Shown here: positions 11,013 through 22,160 of the stretch, piece after piece
Position numbering within the stretch: position 1 is the stretch's first letter
Layout of the letters: the number at the start of each line of letters is the position of its first letter
From: Heloderma charlesbogerti
Lineage: Eukaryota; Chordata; Lepidosauria; Squamata; Helodermatidae
Direction: 5' to 3'
DNA length: 64,000 nt
Assembly: GCA_026122225.1 (NCBI GenBank)
Contig: JANEZZ010002758.1
Location: 310,001 to 374,000 of the forward strand
Position numbers and translations under genes: made by a program
Notes under the pieces: model-generated
What the model was told of the DNA's origin: nothing
The model's database searches: none
The model's input: only the letters and a program-made list of their open reading frames with translations

Positions 11013-11339
11013 CAGTGGAAGCTGGCAGCTCTGATTTCAGTGGGGCTGTGATTCCATTCTGGGTTTTAGTCAGAAGGAGCCAGAACTCTGAAGGAGCTAT
11101 CCAAGGGGCTGAACCTGCTTTGGGGCTCGGGTGCAGCACCTTGCATTGTTGTTGTTCAGTCGTTAAGTCGTGTCCGACTCTTCGTGACCCCATGGACCAG
11201 AGCACACCAGGCCTTCCTGTCCTCCACTCTCTCAAGTTCATAGCACCTTGCATAGCTCCTTTAAAATTCCAACTGGTTCTGACTAAACCCCAGAATGGAA
11301 CCACAGCCCCACCAGAATCAGATCCACCAGCCTCCACTG
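11013..11339. mobile_element. hAT-type MITE, family 1, with nested BovB tail
   Basis: Termini CAGTGGAAGCTGG and CCAGCCTCCACTG are inverted. Flanking 8-mers are TGTAGGAT (11005-11012) and TGTAGGCT (11340-11347), a 7/8 target duplication typical of hAT. The body is a near-palindrome (CTCCGATTTCAGTGGGG and its reverse). A BovB fragment splits it at 11147-11241. Confidence 0.85.
11147..11241 (-). mobile_element. 95-bp BovB LINE tail nested in MITE
   Basis: Carries the BovB 3' tail in reverse (TTGTTGTTCAGTCG, GTGTCCGACTCTTCGTGACC). Flanked by a perfect 12-bp duplication AGCACCTTGCAT at 11135-11146 and 11242-11253, so it is an independent, extremely 5'-truncated insertion into the MITE. Confidence 0.88.
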
Positions 11340-11444
11340 TGTAGGCTCATGAGCCAAGTGCTTAGGGTGTGGGTGAGACTGAGTGTGCTTGTGCCATGAA
11401 GAACATTTGTTTCACTGTCTGCTGCTGTGCTGCATTCTTTGTAG

Positions 11445-11541
11445 GTCTGCGGAGAACAGGTCCCCGTCAGAGCTGGGCAGTGTCAAAACTGCATTGGAAT
11501 CTGATTCAGCCTCAGATTTAGAATTAGCACCTGCACCAAAG
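11445..11541 (+). CDS. PEX5L: PEX5L window exon 3
   Basis: Completes the Trp codon 113 and encodes residues 114-145 (SAENRSPSELGS through ASDLELAPAPK). It matches the linker of TRIP8b that precedes the HCN-binding core. The acceptor is CTTTGTAG at 11444 and the donor GTGAGA at 11542. Phase 0 at the 3' end. The sequence is Ser/Glu rich and probably disordered. Its flanking introns are repeat rich: a hAT MITE with a nested BovB tail ends only about 105 bp upstream of the acceptor. Confidence 0.95.
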
Positions 11542-11893
11542 GTGAGAGATCACAGTCATTTGGACAAGCTGTGTGTTCAAGGCAACAAAAAACTGCCTCC
11601 ATACCAATCTTTTTCAGCAAAAAAATAAAAATGTATAATTTCAAGTGTGTAAACAATCCACATAGAGTTTCCTAATTCTCCTAATATACTGAAAGGAGGT
11701 GGGGGGATACTGTCATTACAGGCAGCATCCTAGTGGGGGGGGGGTTGAATTCACCTGCTCTTGTCATGAATCCCACTCCCCCAGGTGCTTTTTCTCCCAG
11801 ACAAGTTGTGAGCGTTCTGCACATCCCTCCCTCCCACCTGCCTCTTCTCTGCTTTAGATTCCCTCCCCCACCCCACCCTTTTTACCTTTCGTA

Positions 11894-12251
11894 CAAGGGT
11901 GGGGGAACCTCTTTCAGCCCAAGGGACAAATTCAGTTTCAGAAAAGATCTTGGGGGCTGCATTCTCTGTGAGCGAGGCCAAAAACAAAAGATGCAGGCCC
12001 AAAATACCAACAAAATGCCAGCATAATGTAGATTGAAACGCTTACTGCCAGTAACTAAGCCTTAGGAGTGGCATTTCAACCTTTTAGACTGGGAAAAAAC
12101 AGCACAAAAGCCAGGAAGCCGCCAAACAATATTTGGTTGGGGGAAAGGGGCTGGAGCCAGGGGAAACGGGGCATCTGGGAAACCCTAGAGGGCCAAATTT
12201 GGACCCCACGATGGCTAGAGTTAACCCTGGGGCTGAGGTTCCCCACCCCTG
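11894..12251 (+). mobile_element. hAT-type MITE, family 3 (+)
   Basis: Termini CAAGGGTGGGGGAACC and GGTTCCCCACCCCTG are inverted repeats. Flanks CTTTCGTA and TATTAGTA match at only 5 of 8 positions. Body as in the 43678 copy. It starts about 350 bp after exon 3. Confidence 0.78.
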
Positions 12252-14249
12252 TATTAGTATAATCCACATTCTAACACAGGTTAAGACACCACCATGTCTG
12301 GTTAGACCATTAGTAAGCTCCAAATACCTGGGGCCACTCAATGTCCCCCAAGGTCCAGAGACTAAGGAATCCCACAAGGCTCCCAGTTTGAGGTCTTTGG
12401 AAACAAGCGTATTTAAATATCGATTCTGTGGGGAGGGAGGTAATGTCATAGTCAGTTTATTTATGTACCCCGTTTTCCACAAGTACATGATGCTCAAAGC
12501 GGTTCAGATAAAATAGACAACTTAAATACAATACCACAATAGCTATAATGTAAATAAAAAAGTTATAACACCACTGCTCTATTGAAATTCCACCCAGCAA
12601 CAGTTCATTTAAAGTATATCAATGGTTGAATTGAGTATAAAACATTCCAAAAGGTCAATTAACAATATCCAGTACCAATAACAACAACATAATATCCACA
12701 TTAAGCCATCCATTCAGCAGTTCATATTAAGAGACCTAATAGTGAACTACCTCGGCCAAATCAAACAAGCAATAGAAGTGGAAAAAGAAAAGTTACAAAA
12801 TCGATCCACTCTGCAGTAGCCTCCAAATGAGGCCAAATATGCTATATCCCTATATGCCAGGAGTGGGCAACTTCAGGTGGTCTGGGGGCCATTACACCCT
12901 GGACATCCCCCCCCCGAGGCCACACTCTGCAGGGCACCACTCCATAGGGCACCTAAAAAAACTAAAAAAGATGCCACCGAAACTAGCTGCAAAATGCTAT
13001 GGTGCCCTACAAGGGCCAAATTTAGCTCGTACTGAAGTTAAATGTGTCCATTTTATCACTCTGCAGCACTAAGCCTGCCATTTTTTAAAAAGGCAATTTT
13101 TAAATTGCTGCTGCTGCAGAAGCTGCACTGGGCGGGGGGGGGGATGCATGCAACCCATGGGCTGTGCATGGCCCACCCTGCTATACACAGATACAACCAA
13201 AATGTCCAAGAAGCCCCACCTTTGTGCTAGATGAGCACCCTCCCCTCAACTCACTGGGATCCTAACTCTACCCCGCACCCTGCCGCCCAAGAGAAGGCAT
13301 AACCATCAGAAGGCACTCTGGACAGCCCATCCTCCAGCAACATTCCCCATGGCAGCACTGCCCTTTCCTGGTTCCCCGTGCGGTTGGGATGCAACCATAC
13401 AGTAGTGGTGACCGTGCCACTCAGGGAACCAAAAGAAATCAGCCTGAAACCAACCAGTAAACGCCCAGTGCAGTACAGTCGAAGGCTCTTCTACCACCAC
13501 TCCCTGCCATTTTCCGGGCATGTGGTACAAATGTTCTCCCTTGGAACAGGTGTTAGAGGAAGGATAGTTTGGAGCATTCCCCTGCCAAATGAATCCGGAG
13601 ATGACCAGGATTTGCCAGGCTGCTATTGCTATCATGATTTGTGTGCTTCAAGTTAAGCTCCGGAAGATCATTTGGGGAAATCACTAGCCTGTCAAGGGGA
13701 AAACAAACAGACTAAAAACCAGTGGCTGCTGGAAAAACACAGGATATTTCAACAACCTTTTCTTGCCATAAATACTGTTCTGGACATAAATCAGAGCAAG
13801 TCTTACTAAGCTTTTGCAGACATGCCAGGAGATTAATAGGGCAATAAAAAGCATGGTGCTAAAAAGCAACCCCAACGCAGGCACTTATCCCAAGTTATAC
13901 ATTGTCAGTGCCTCCATGGGAGTTGGTTGCTATTAATAGCTTAAATTAGGCCTGCTTATTTCACATACATCTAGGAGCTTTTGTTGGTCACAGCATAGCA
14001 TGACCAACAACAGTGCAGAGGAACTTGGGTGGACGCTGTCAGCTGGGCTGTTGCCTCCACATGTGGAATGACCTCCCCACCACCACCCCATGACATCAAA
14101 ATAAGAATTACTGCAAGGGGATTGGGTAGAGTTTTCCCCTGACCCTCTCATGACAGCCATATCACAGCTTGGAGGAGACCAGAAGGAGGGAAAGGAATTT
14201 TCTCCATGGGGCTGTCTCTGGGGTGCGACATTGAATTCATTGCTCTAAG
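12252..14249. other. Intron 3, mostly unassigned
   Basis: 12440-12560 looks like a reverse LINE 3' end (TTTATTTATGTACCCCGTTT). 12850-13190 resembles an old hAT element starting CCAGGAGTGGGCAACTTC. The rest is unassigned; no exon is seen. Confidence 0.4.
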
Positions 14250-14325
14250 ACAGGGGTGGCCAAAAGTAGCTCTCCAGATGTTTTGGACTTCAACTACCAG
14301 CATTCCTGACTATTGGCCATGCTGC
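14250..14325. mobile_element. Miniature hAT element (partial)
   Basis: Starts CAGGGGTGGCCAAAAGTAGC and continues with the common body CTCCAGATGTTTTGGAC. Only the left half remains. Confidence 0.65.
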
Positions 14326-14427
14326 TCTAAGGAACAGTAGCTCAGCTCCACCAGGCCCTGATGAAAAAGAAACTCACAAGATTCTCTCTGGTTGAGGTGT
14401 AGGAAAATATTGTATTTGGTTTCTAAG

Positions 14428-14517
14428 GCTATGATTCTGTGCACATTACCTGGGAGTAAATCCCATTGAAGTCAGTGGAAGTTACTTCTGAGTAGACATG
14501 TACAGGATTGTGCTGTT
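14428..14517. mobile_element. Harbinger-like miniature element
   Basis: About 90 bp, imperfectly palindromic: GGCTATGATTCTGTGCAC, CCTGGGAGTAAATCCCATTG and AGTAGACATGTACAGGATTG. Flanked by TAA on the left and TTAA on the right. Similar pieces are at 15680, 34852 and 40754. Confidence 0.55.
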
Positions 14518-14834
14518 AAATCCTAAAATACCAGCTTCCTTTCCATGAATATCTTCTCCTGCTCTACATCAGTAGGGCGCAAAATAATGTATGGTGTGCT
14601 TGCGCCATGCTCATGTGTAGCCAGCGGCACATGAAGGAAATTCCCCCATTATTATTTGTCCCCCAGGATCTACTATTATAAAGTTGACTGTCTCTGATGC
14701 GGCATTTAGGTTCCATGACTAATAAACACTGATAGGCCTATCTTCCTTGAATTCCTCCAGTTCCAGAAACATTTCTATGGTAAAGTTATCCTTGCTATAA
14801 TACCTACCACTAGATATTTTCTTCCCAACCATAC

Positions 14835-15250
14835 AGCCCAGTGGGCAAACACATGCTTTGCATCAGTGGAGGCTGATTGCTCTGATTTCAGTGGGGCTGT
14901 GAATCCATTCTGGGTTCCAGTCAGAACCAGCCAGAACTCTAAATGAGTTATCCAAGATGCTGAGCCCAATCCCCCAAATAGATTCAGCACCTTGGATAGC
15001 TTCTTTAGAGTTCTGACTGGTCCTGACTGGATTCACTCAGAATGCATTCACAGCCTCACTGAAATCGGAGCCACCAGCCTCTGCTGCTTTACATGCATAA
15101 GGTTTCAATCTTAGCATCTCCAGTTAAAAGGGCCAGGGAGGCTGTGATAGGGAAGACCTCTGCCAGTTACCCTGGACTGCTTCTGCCAGCCAGATTAGGC
15201 AGTACTTGGCTAGATGGACAAGCTATCTGACTGTGCATAAGTTACTTCTT
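14835..15250 (+). mobile_element. tRNA-derived SINE split by a MITE
   Basis: The SINE begins around CAGCCCAGTGGGCAAACACA, is interrupted at 14864-15086, then resumes GCATAAGGTTTCAATC, ATCTCCAGTTAAAAGGG and GGCTAGATGGACAAGC. The break lies exactly in the ATGCTTTGCAT stretch of the tRNA-like head. Confidence 0.78.
14864..15086. mobile_element. hAT-type MITE, family 1, inside SINE
   Basis: Ends CAGTGGAGGCTGATTGC and AGCCACCAGCCTCTGCTG. Target duplication CTTTGCAT (14856-14863) and CTTTACAT (15087-15094), 7 of 8. Near-palindromic 223 bp. Confidence 0.88.
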
Positions 15251-15324
15251 AAGAACCTAAGAAGAGTCTTGCTGGATCAGCCCAAAGGCCTATTGTTGAA
15301 CCTTTTGGGAAGGGACCATGTCAA

Positions 15325-15530
15325 GCATGGGTTCAGTGGTAGAACACATGCTTGACATTCAGGAGGTCCTAGGTTCAATCCCTAACATCTTCAGTTAAAA
15401 GGGGCAGGTAGCTGCTGTTGGGAAAGAATGCTGCCAGGGGCCCTGGACTGTTGCTGCCTGTCAGAATAGGCAATACTGGCTTAGATGGACATTCTGGCCT
15501 GGTCAAAAGCAACTTCCTATAGTTCTAACA
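15325..15530 (+). mobile_element. tRNA-derived SINE copy (+)
   Basis: GGTTCAGTGGTAGAACACAT, CTAGGTTCAATCCCTAACAT and CTTAGATGGACATTCTGGCC mark head, B box and 3' body. Confidence 0.82.
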
Positions 15531-15674
15531 CTTCCTTATTTTGAGATCCTCAGAAGACACATATTTTGAAGCTTTGTTGATATTAAAAGAAACTGTTAAT
15601 CTAATCAATAGATGAATTGAAAGCCTATGATCTAAACATTGTTTATCAGTTGGCAGTCCTAACTGTGACTCATA

Positions 15675-15775
15675 AAGACTACAATCCTATATACACTTAC
15701 CTGGGAGTAAACCCCATTGAACTCAGTGGGACTTACTTCTGAGTATAAATGTGTAGGATTGCACTGTAAGGTTGC
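15675..15775. mobile_element. Harbinger-like miniature element
   Basis: Reads ACAATCCTATATACACTTAC, GGGAGTAAACCCCATTG, GGACTTACTTCTGAGTA and GTAGGATTGCACTGTAAG. Almost palindromic. A degraded second copy follows to about 15840. Confidence 0.6.
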
Positions 15776-15845
15776 AGTCCTGCACACTTACTTGGGAGCA
15801 ACTTGACTGAATCCAGTGGGATTCACTGCCAAGTAAGGGAAGCTG

Positions 15846-15960
15846 GTGAATCAGCTTTCGGTGGGGCAGAGATTCCATTCTGGGTTTTAGTTACAACCAG
15901 CCAGATGTCTAAAGGAGCTATCCAAGGTGCTGGACCCTGTCCCTGTCGTTTGGAGTAAGA
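15846..15960. mobile_element. hAT-type MITE, family 1 (left half)
   Basis: Contains TTTCGGTGGGGCAGAGATTC and TCTAAAGGAGCTATCCAAGG of the family; the right arm is absent. Confidence 0.65.
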
Positions 15961-17118
15961 CAGGATCTTCTACTTCTGGAATGCACTATACAGTGTTTCT
16001 GTGCAATGGGAAACTTTTGCAGACCCTGTACTTGTGTATTTTTCTTACACCATTGAGCTGAAAAAGTTCTGGCCTTACTCACTTACAAGAATTATATACC
16101 ACTCTACAACCAATACAATATCCAAGCTGTGAACAATGAAAAGGAGAGAAATCCTCATCCTCATTGAAATACAGAATTAAAACCTTTAAAATCAGATAGT
16201 TCCAATAAAAGCATCTATGGCTGGTCAGCCAAGGAAGGCTTTTTTAATAAAAATGTCTTCAGCAGGTGCAGAAAATGAAATAATGTTGGTGAGAGGGAGC
16301 CAATACACTGAACGCTCTTCTGACCTCTCTCTCCTAGATACATTTTAAATAATGCTGTAATGAGTCACATTATGTACTTTGCTCACATTATTCATTTACA
16401 TATCCAAGGCAGATCATGCCCTTCACATTTAACTTCAACCCCCATGCATATGCATTGGTCCTCTGGCTATGTGCTAGAGACTTTCCCTTGTCAATAATAC
16501 TACCATTCAGAATCTACGATTTCTTGGCCATCATCTTTGCTGCCCATTCTTGACAATGCTGACATCCGCTACATTGTGCTTAGATCCCAGGAGCAAAGAC
16601 ATCCAGGTACATCACTTGTCCATTTTATCTTCTAAGCAACAGAGACCTGAAACAGCCTGGGAAGAATTCTGGTGGCTGGCATTTATCATTCCCTTTTCCA
16701 CAGAGAAGGCATGATCCATCATCCCAAGTGCATGGCACTACATGGCCATTACGTGTTGTGGATGGTCAGTGAGCTTTTCTCATAGGTAAAAGCCACATTT
16801 GTAGTGTGCTTTCAAGTGTTCCAAACCTCTGGGAGTTGAAGTTACACACATCTGGAGGACATCAGGTTGGGGAAGGCTGACCTAGTGAGTGTATGGCAGA
16901 GTCAAGATTCAAGCTGGGGACTTCCTGATTCAGAGCCAAATCTCTTAGCTGCCTCATTCCTCTTCAGGACCATGTGTGCAGGCTACCCATAGTCACAGTA
17001 GCTTTTGGGGCCTCGGACTAGCAAGTATTCATATTTAGATCGCCTGGTTCCCCCTAAAGACAATAAGCTGTGTGCTTAGTTATGCTCTCATGGTTCAGCC
17101 ACTAAACCATTTTACTCA
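15961..17118. other. Intron 3, mostly unassigned
   Basis: 16085-16320 looks like an old reverse L2 3' end. 16800-16880 has the miniature hAT half motif (CATCTGGAGGACATCAGGTT). No exon seen. Confidence 0.35.
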
Positions 17119-17560
17119 GAGAGTGCGATCCTATGGGGATAGTTGGCTGCCTCTAAATTTGGGGAGTGACCGACTATCCAATGCAGGGCAGGCAGAGTGC
17201 AGAGAGGATCTTCTCCTCTGCATTCCGGCCACCCTGCATTCACGGCTAGATGGCTGATTTCAGCTATCTAGCTGGAGAGGCTTGGAGTGATGGGGGGAGG
17301 CCAGACAGTGCATAGAAAGCGTAGTAACAGCGCTTCTGCCGTCCTTTCCCCTGGAATGCCCCCTTTCCCCCTGCTCTGTGCTGTTCTTCCAAGTGCGGAG
17401 CCGGGGACAAACCACGCCTCCTATGAGGCAGCGGGAGAAGGGGTGGGGAGGCAGTTTTCTGGGAACCAACCTGAGAGTGCTGGCTCCAAGGTCGGTCCCT
17501 GAAACCCGAAAAATCCAATGGCCACCTAGCCAATGTCTATCGGCCATAGGATTGCACCCT
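17119..17560. mobile_element. Miniature DNA element with GCAATCCTAT-type termini
   Basis: Starts GAGTGCGATCCTATGGGGAT and ends GGCCATAGGATTGCACCC followed by TAA. About 440 bp, GC rich internally. Termini match the Harbinger-like elements at 35601 and 58421, but the left TAA is lost. Confidence 0.6.
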
Positions 17561-17817
17561 AAATCCCCCCGGCTGTAGTCCTGTCCAGTTCAATGGAGCT
17601 GCAGTATATGTTGATTGAGAAAGGCAACCTTCGCGTTCTCTGACCACTTCCCTTTCCACCAGTGCTCAACACAAGATAAGTCGTCAGCACACACCACGAC
17701 CACCCCAAATCACAGTCTGGATTCAGCCCTGAATGTTGATGCGACAGAAATTATATCCAGCGTGAAGACAGGTCATTGCAAGTGAATAACCCCAAGATGA
17801 TGATGATGATGATGATG

Positions 17818-17853
<36 letters not shown>

Positions 17854-19087
17854 GTAATACTGTAAGTAGATGCGGTTGCCATCTGCCATTGGGCAGACAT
17901 CCGGCTAACGAGTTTAGCCTCAGACAAGTGTGAGGTCAAGAGGTTAGCAGAACCAACGTTTTTAGGTCACCGTGTTGCTTTTCCTTGCATTGGCAGGGGG
18001 CATTTCTTTTCACTGTGTTTGTGACTTCAAAATATTTTTTTTTAATGAAAGGGTGCTTACAAACTTTAATTATATTTCCTCATGGGGAGAATACCCAAAA
18101 GGAGGCTGAACAAAAGAAGGAGCCAAGAATAGCAGAGAATTACTGATCAGCTGCCACCAGTCAGGATGAACCACCTGACACATCTTCGACCTGAAATCTC
18201 TAATGTGGCGCCTGTGGTCCCCAATGTGGCTGCAGACACCTCTCTTGGCACCCATCAGTCTCCCTGCCCCTCCTGATTTTTATTTTATTACTTATGATTT
18301 TTTTAAAATTAAGCAGTGCTTTTTAACTGGGAGGCTGGCATGCTGCAAGTGAGGGACTGCCCTCCAGCACCATCTTTATTTGGGTTTGTAAGAGTGCTTT
18401 GTGCTTTGGAGCTCAGCCCCCACCTCTGCCTTGTCCTTAGATTTGTACGCAAATGATTTTTCGTTTAGTCTCACCAGTTTGCCTTCTGGGAAATGAGTGT
18501 TACAAAACACGATGGCATTTTATGAATGGGCAAGCCCCCCACATGGCAGCCATTTTGTACCAACATCCACAACACACTTTCAAAAATCTAAATGTGCCCA
18601 CCAACCGAAAAAGGTTGGGGACCTTGGGATGAACCTGGCTGGATCCCCTGTGAAACCCGGAGTCAGCCCTGAGGACAAGAACACTTTCTTCTCAACTCAC
18701 TGAAGAAAAATTATTGTAGCCAAGACACAAACATGGGCATAGTTCTTACCCTTTTGGAGCATCATTCTAAGTGGCCATCTTCCAATGGATCTTGGGGATG
18801 AGCTGGATACAGAAAGAAGAACTGGGCTCAGGGAAGAACTGGAGTACATGTTTTTCTTTACAGCACCGAGTACAATGATTGGGCTACGTTTCCAGTCCCA
18901 GCTATAGAGTGTAAAGTATAACTGAAAAGAATTTTATCGTGCCTGCAAGGTTATCAGTTTACCTGCTAAGTTTCTCATACACACTCTGGATATGTTCCCA
19001 TTGATTATGGTTTTCTTCTGTTGTAAGAGATGAAAGTACTGGCTTCTACAGTTTGTAATGGGGTGAGCCATAAACAGCAACCAGGGT
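17561..19087. other. Intron 3 with simple repeat and possible hAT remnant
   Basis: Includes a GAT/AAT microsatellite at 17795-17852. 18195-18625 is bounded by GGTCCCCAATGTGG and AAAGGTTGGGGACC, suggesting an old hAT element. The remainder is unassigned. Confidence 0.4.
17795..17852. repeat. GAT/AAT microsatellite
   Basis: Eight or so GAT units pass into about eleven AAT units without interruption. Confidence 0.97.
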
Positions 19088-19436
19088 CAGGACCAGCATC
19101 AAGGGTAGGCATGGTTGGACACCTTCCAAGGACCCTTGCCCCAGCAGGAGCCTACTGACAAGAGCCCCCTGGAGTTACTCCTTCTCTTCACCATGGCAAC
19201 CTGCAACGCACTTGCCTCTTGCTCTGGCCCAGACAGCAACGGTGGTGAGAAGAGGAACAGTAGGTACCACTGTCTGCTTGCTCACTGCCCACCAAGTAAG
19301 CAAGCGGGAGCAACGATGAGAAAGAGAATGAGGAGCAAGAACAGCTGCTGACAATGGTGTTGAGAAGGTAAACTCACTGAGGGAGCCCATTGGGGTGTTT
19401 TGCCCAAGGGCCCTCAAAAACCTGGAGCTGGCACTG
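19088..19436 (+). mobile_element. hAT-like MITE, family 2 (+)
   Basis: Starts CAGGACCAGCATCAAGGGTA and ends CTGGAGCTGGCACTG. The body shares CTCTTCACCATGGCAACCTG and TTTTGCCCAAGGGCCCTC with copies at 20962, 34445 and 47643. Flanking 8-mers do not match. Confidence 0.8.
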
Positions 19437-19749
19437 TCTGCTGTAGCAGTCAAATAGATTCCATTGCACAGACTGAAGAAGACTAAGCTACACATTACGT
19501 GCCATTGTGCCTTTCTTTGGGATGGGTATGTTGTGGGGGGGGGTTGCTGGAAGCAGCCTGTAATCAGAGCGGGAGCGGGGTGGGTCTGCTTAACCCTTTC
19601 CATTTCTGATTGCCTGCTCCCAATTGCCCCATTGAGATGAGCGAGGAGCCAGAAACCAGGAGCTGTAGGACCATCTAGTCATCAGGGCCACACAGGGCAG
19701 CTGCACACAAACCCAAAGTTGACTGAGCAAATTCAGGTGTCTGATGGAT

Positions 19750-20205
19750 GAACTTCACTGGACTCATTTATTGGTCGATGGTTTATGTTTCTTACAGTCC
19801 AGGTGGCTCTGCATGGAACTGCGGTCCATTTGCAGTCCACTTCGAGTAGAGCCTTCAGTATTTTGGCTCCCTCTCTGTGGAACTCCCTGCAAGCTGATAT
19901 CACACAGGCACGGATGTTGTTTCATTTTTGGTGTCTGCTGAAGCCATTTTTATTTAAACAAGCCTTCACTGACTAACCAGCCATGGTTTTATTAGCATAA
20001 TTTGATTGTAAATATTTTTAGGGTGCATGGCTGGATGGGAAATGCTGGGAGTTGTAGGACTTATTTCTGTCTAAATTTTTATAGGATTGCACCCTAACTC
20101 TGTATTTTGATGCTTTCTTTTCCCTTCCTTTTTGTTGTTCACTGCTCAGGAATTTTATTGGCTGTAGAGTGGAATATACATCTTGTAAATAAATAAACAA
20201 ACAAT
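19750..20205 (+). mobile_element. L2-like LINE 3' end (+) with nested miniature element
   Basis: ORF2 C-terminal remnant (AGAGCCTTCAGTATTTTGGC, TGTGGAACTCCCTGC, TTTAAACAAGCCTTCACTG) followed by an A/T-rich 3' end with AAATA repeats at about 20190. A Harbinger-like element interrupts it at 20021-20094. Confidence 0.78.
20021..20094. mobile_element. Harbinger-like miniature element in L2
   Basis: GGGTGCATGGCTGG to ATAGGATTGCACCC, with TTA before and TAA after. Same internal TTATTTCTGTCTAAAT as the 58421 copy. Confidence 0.7.
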
Positions 20206-20492
20206 AATTCAGTACAGCGTTTCTGAAGTCAACACAGATCTTGTTGAAAGGACTTGATTAATCTATGCATTTTGTATTATTGTTAATCTTATGAAGATCT
20301 ATCTTCATTCATAACAATGTTCAGTTTGGTTTATATGTGTATTATATTTTCTGGTCTTTGTTGGATTTTTGTTTGTTTTGGTTTAACGATATTATTTCTT
20401 TTTTAAAAAAGCACACAATTTAAAAAATCTCTCTTTGTAAGGAATCCCATGTTGCTCAAGCAAAGCTAAACTGAACCAGGAAGTCCTCTTAT

Positions 20493-20665
20493 CAGTGGAG
20501 TCTCGTGGCTCCGATGTCAGAGGAGCAGTGAATCCAGTCTGGGTTTCAGTCACAACCAGTCAGAACTCTAAAGGAGCTGTCCAAGGTGTGGAAGCTCCTT
20601 TAGAATTCTGACTGAAACCCGGACTGGATTCACTGCCCCTCTGACATCGGAGCCAGCCTCCACTG
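20493..20665. mobile_element. hAT-type MITE, family 1, perfect target duplication
   Basis: CAGTGGAGTCTCGTGGCTCC to GGAGCCAGCCTCCACTG, 173 bp. A perfect 8-bp duplication CCTCTTAT lies at 20485-20492 and 20666-20673. Most of the element is one palindrome around CCAAGGTGTGG. Confidence 0.93.
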
Positions 20666-21640
20666 CCTCTTATACTCATTCCTGTTCAGGTCTATCCAGT
20701 GGCTTGCCTGGGTGGGCGGAGTCAGTCAAGAGTCTGAGGGTGCTTCACTGAGAAGCAGTCACCTGCAGTTCACTTCCTCACCACATGGGGCAGCTGTTTG
20801 CAGATCCCAGCAGCTCCTGATACCTCTCAAGCTAGGAGTAGAACGGGGCGGGGGGGGGGGCTTTGAGGGTCAAATGGCAGGAGGGAAGGAGCATTTGTTC
20901 CTACTCTACTGCCCCTCCAATCAACTTCTACTGGAGAGGCTGGTTGTCCCAGTACTGCTGCTAGGGCCAGCATCAAGGGTATTTTTTAATTATTATTATT
21001 TATTAAATTTCTTAATCTCCCATCTGGTCGGTCACCTGGCCACTCTGGGAGATGTACACAATATAAACAATAAAATTACACATTCAAATTACACATTAAA
21101 ACATTATATTCTAAAATACCCTAACCCACCCCAAACGCCTGCCTGAACAACCAGGTTTTCAATGCGTGGTGGCAGCTCATTAGAGATGGGGCATGACAAA
21201 GTTCTCTAGGGAGGGAGTTCCACAAGGTGGGGGCCACCACAGAGAAGGCCCTCTCCCTCATCCTCACCAGCCTAGCTACCTTGGCTGATGGGACAGAGAG
21301 AAGGCCATCCGAGGCTGATCTTGTTGAGTGGCCTGTCTGGTGTTGCTGGAGGCGCTCCTTGAGATAGACTGGGCTGGAACCGTATAGGGTTTATAGGGAT
21401 GGGGGAGAATTTCTCCCCGAAACTTCAGGGGGCTGAGTGCCAACGTGTTCGGCCCCCCGAAGTAGTTTTGGGGAGAAATTCTCCGCACCCCCCTCGCCCC
21501 CCGCACCCCGCCCGGGACGGGACTTACCTTTCCCGAATGTCCCTCCCGGTGGCGGGTCCCGGCGGCGGTTCGTCAGGTCTTCAACAGGGGCAGGGGGGGC
21601 AGCCGGTCTTTTGACCGGCTGCTGCCGCCACCATTCCAAT

Positions 21641-22157
21641 AAAAGTAAAAAAAAAAAAAAACGCCCCCGTGATAGGCTACGTGACGATTAACGTAGCCTA
21701 TCACGGCTAGATTTGCAAAGTCAGCCGTGATAGGCTATGTTAATCGTCACGTAGCCTATCACGGGTGACTTTAAAAAAAAAAAAAAAGCGCGTACGGCTA
21801 ATGGCGGCCCCCATAGGGAGCCGCCATTCACGTTCCTTATTTGGTCGCTGTAGTCTACGTAAAGATTACGTAGACTATGGCGAAAATAAGGGCAACGCTA
21901 TTTGCGTTGCCCTTATTTTTGCCGTAGTCTATGTAAAGATTTACGTAGACTACAGTGACCAAATAAGGAACGCGAATGGCAGCTCCCTATGGGGGCCGCC
22001 ATTTGCGTACGCGCTTTTTTTTTTTTTAAGTCACCCGTGATAGGCTACGTGACGATTAACATAGCCTATCACGGCTGACTTTGCAGATCTAGCCATGATA
22101 GGCTACGTTAATCGTCACGTAGCCTATCACGGGGGCGTGTTCTTTTTTTTACTTTTT
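21641..22157. repeat. 517-bp near-perfect compound palindrome
   Basis: Left arm 21641-21898 and right arm 21904-22157 are reverse complements with few mismatches, around a 5-base loop TATTT. Each arm itself has two 40-bp inverted units with CCGTGATAGGCTACGT stems (near 21667-21706 and 21724-21763, mirrored at 22035-22074 and 22092-22131). These units are also reverse complements of each other. A GGCGGC hairpin and a TAGTCTACGTAA hairpin are further inside. Oligo-A stretches separate the blocks. Confidence 0.97.
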
Positions 22158-22160
22158 AGT

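Noticed and set aside
10738..11344. Long overlapping open frames on both strands (up to 199 codons)
   Set aside because: They lie over a palindromic hAT MITE and a BovB tail, which explains openness in both directions; no protein family is recognised.
21480..21640. GC- and CpG-rich block that could be a promoter island
   Set aside because: It is internal to a transposon nest in a PEX5L intron, with no exon or start next to it.
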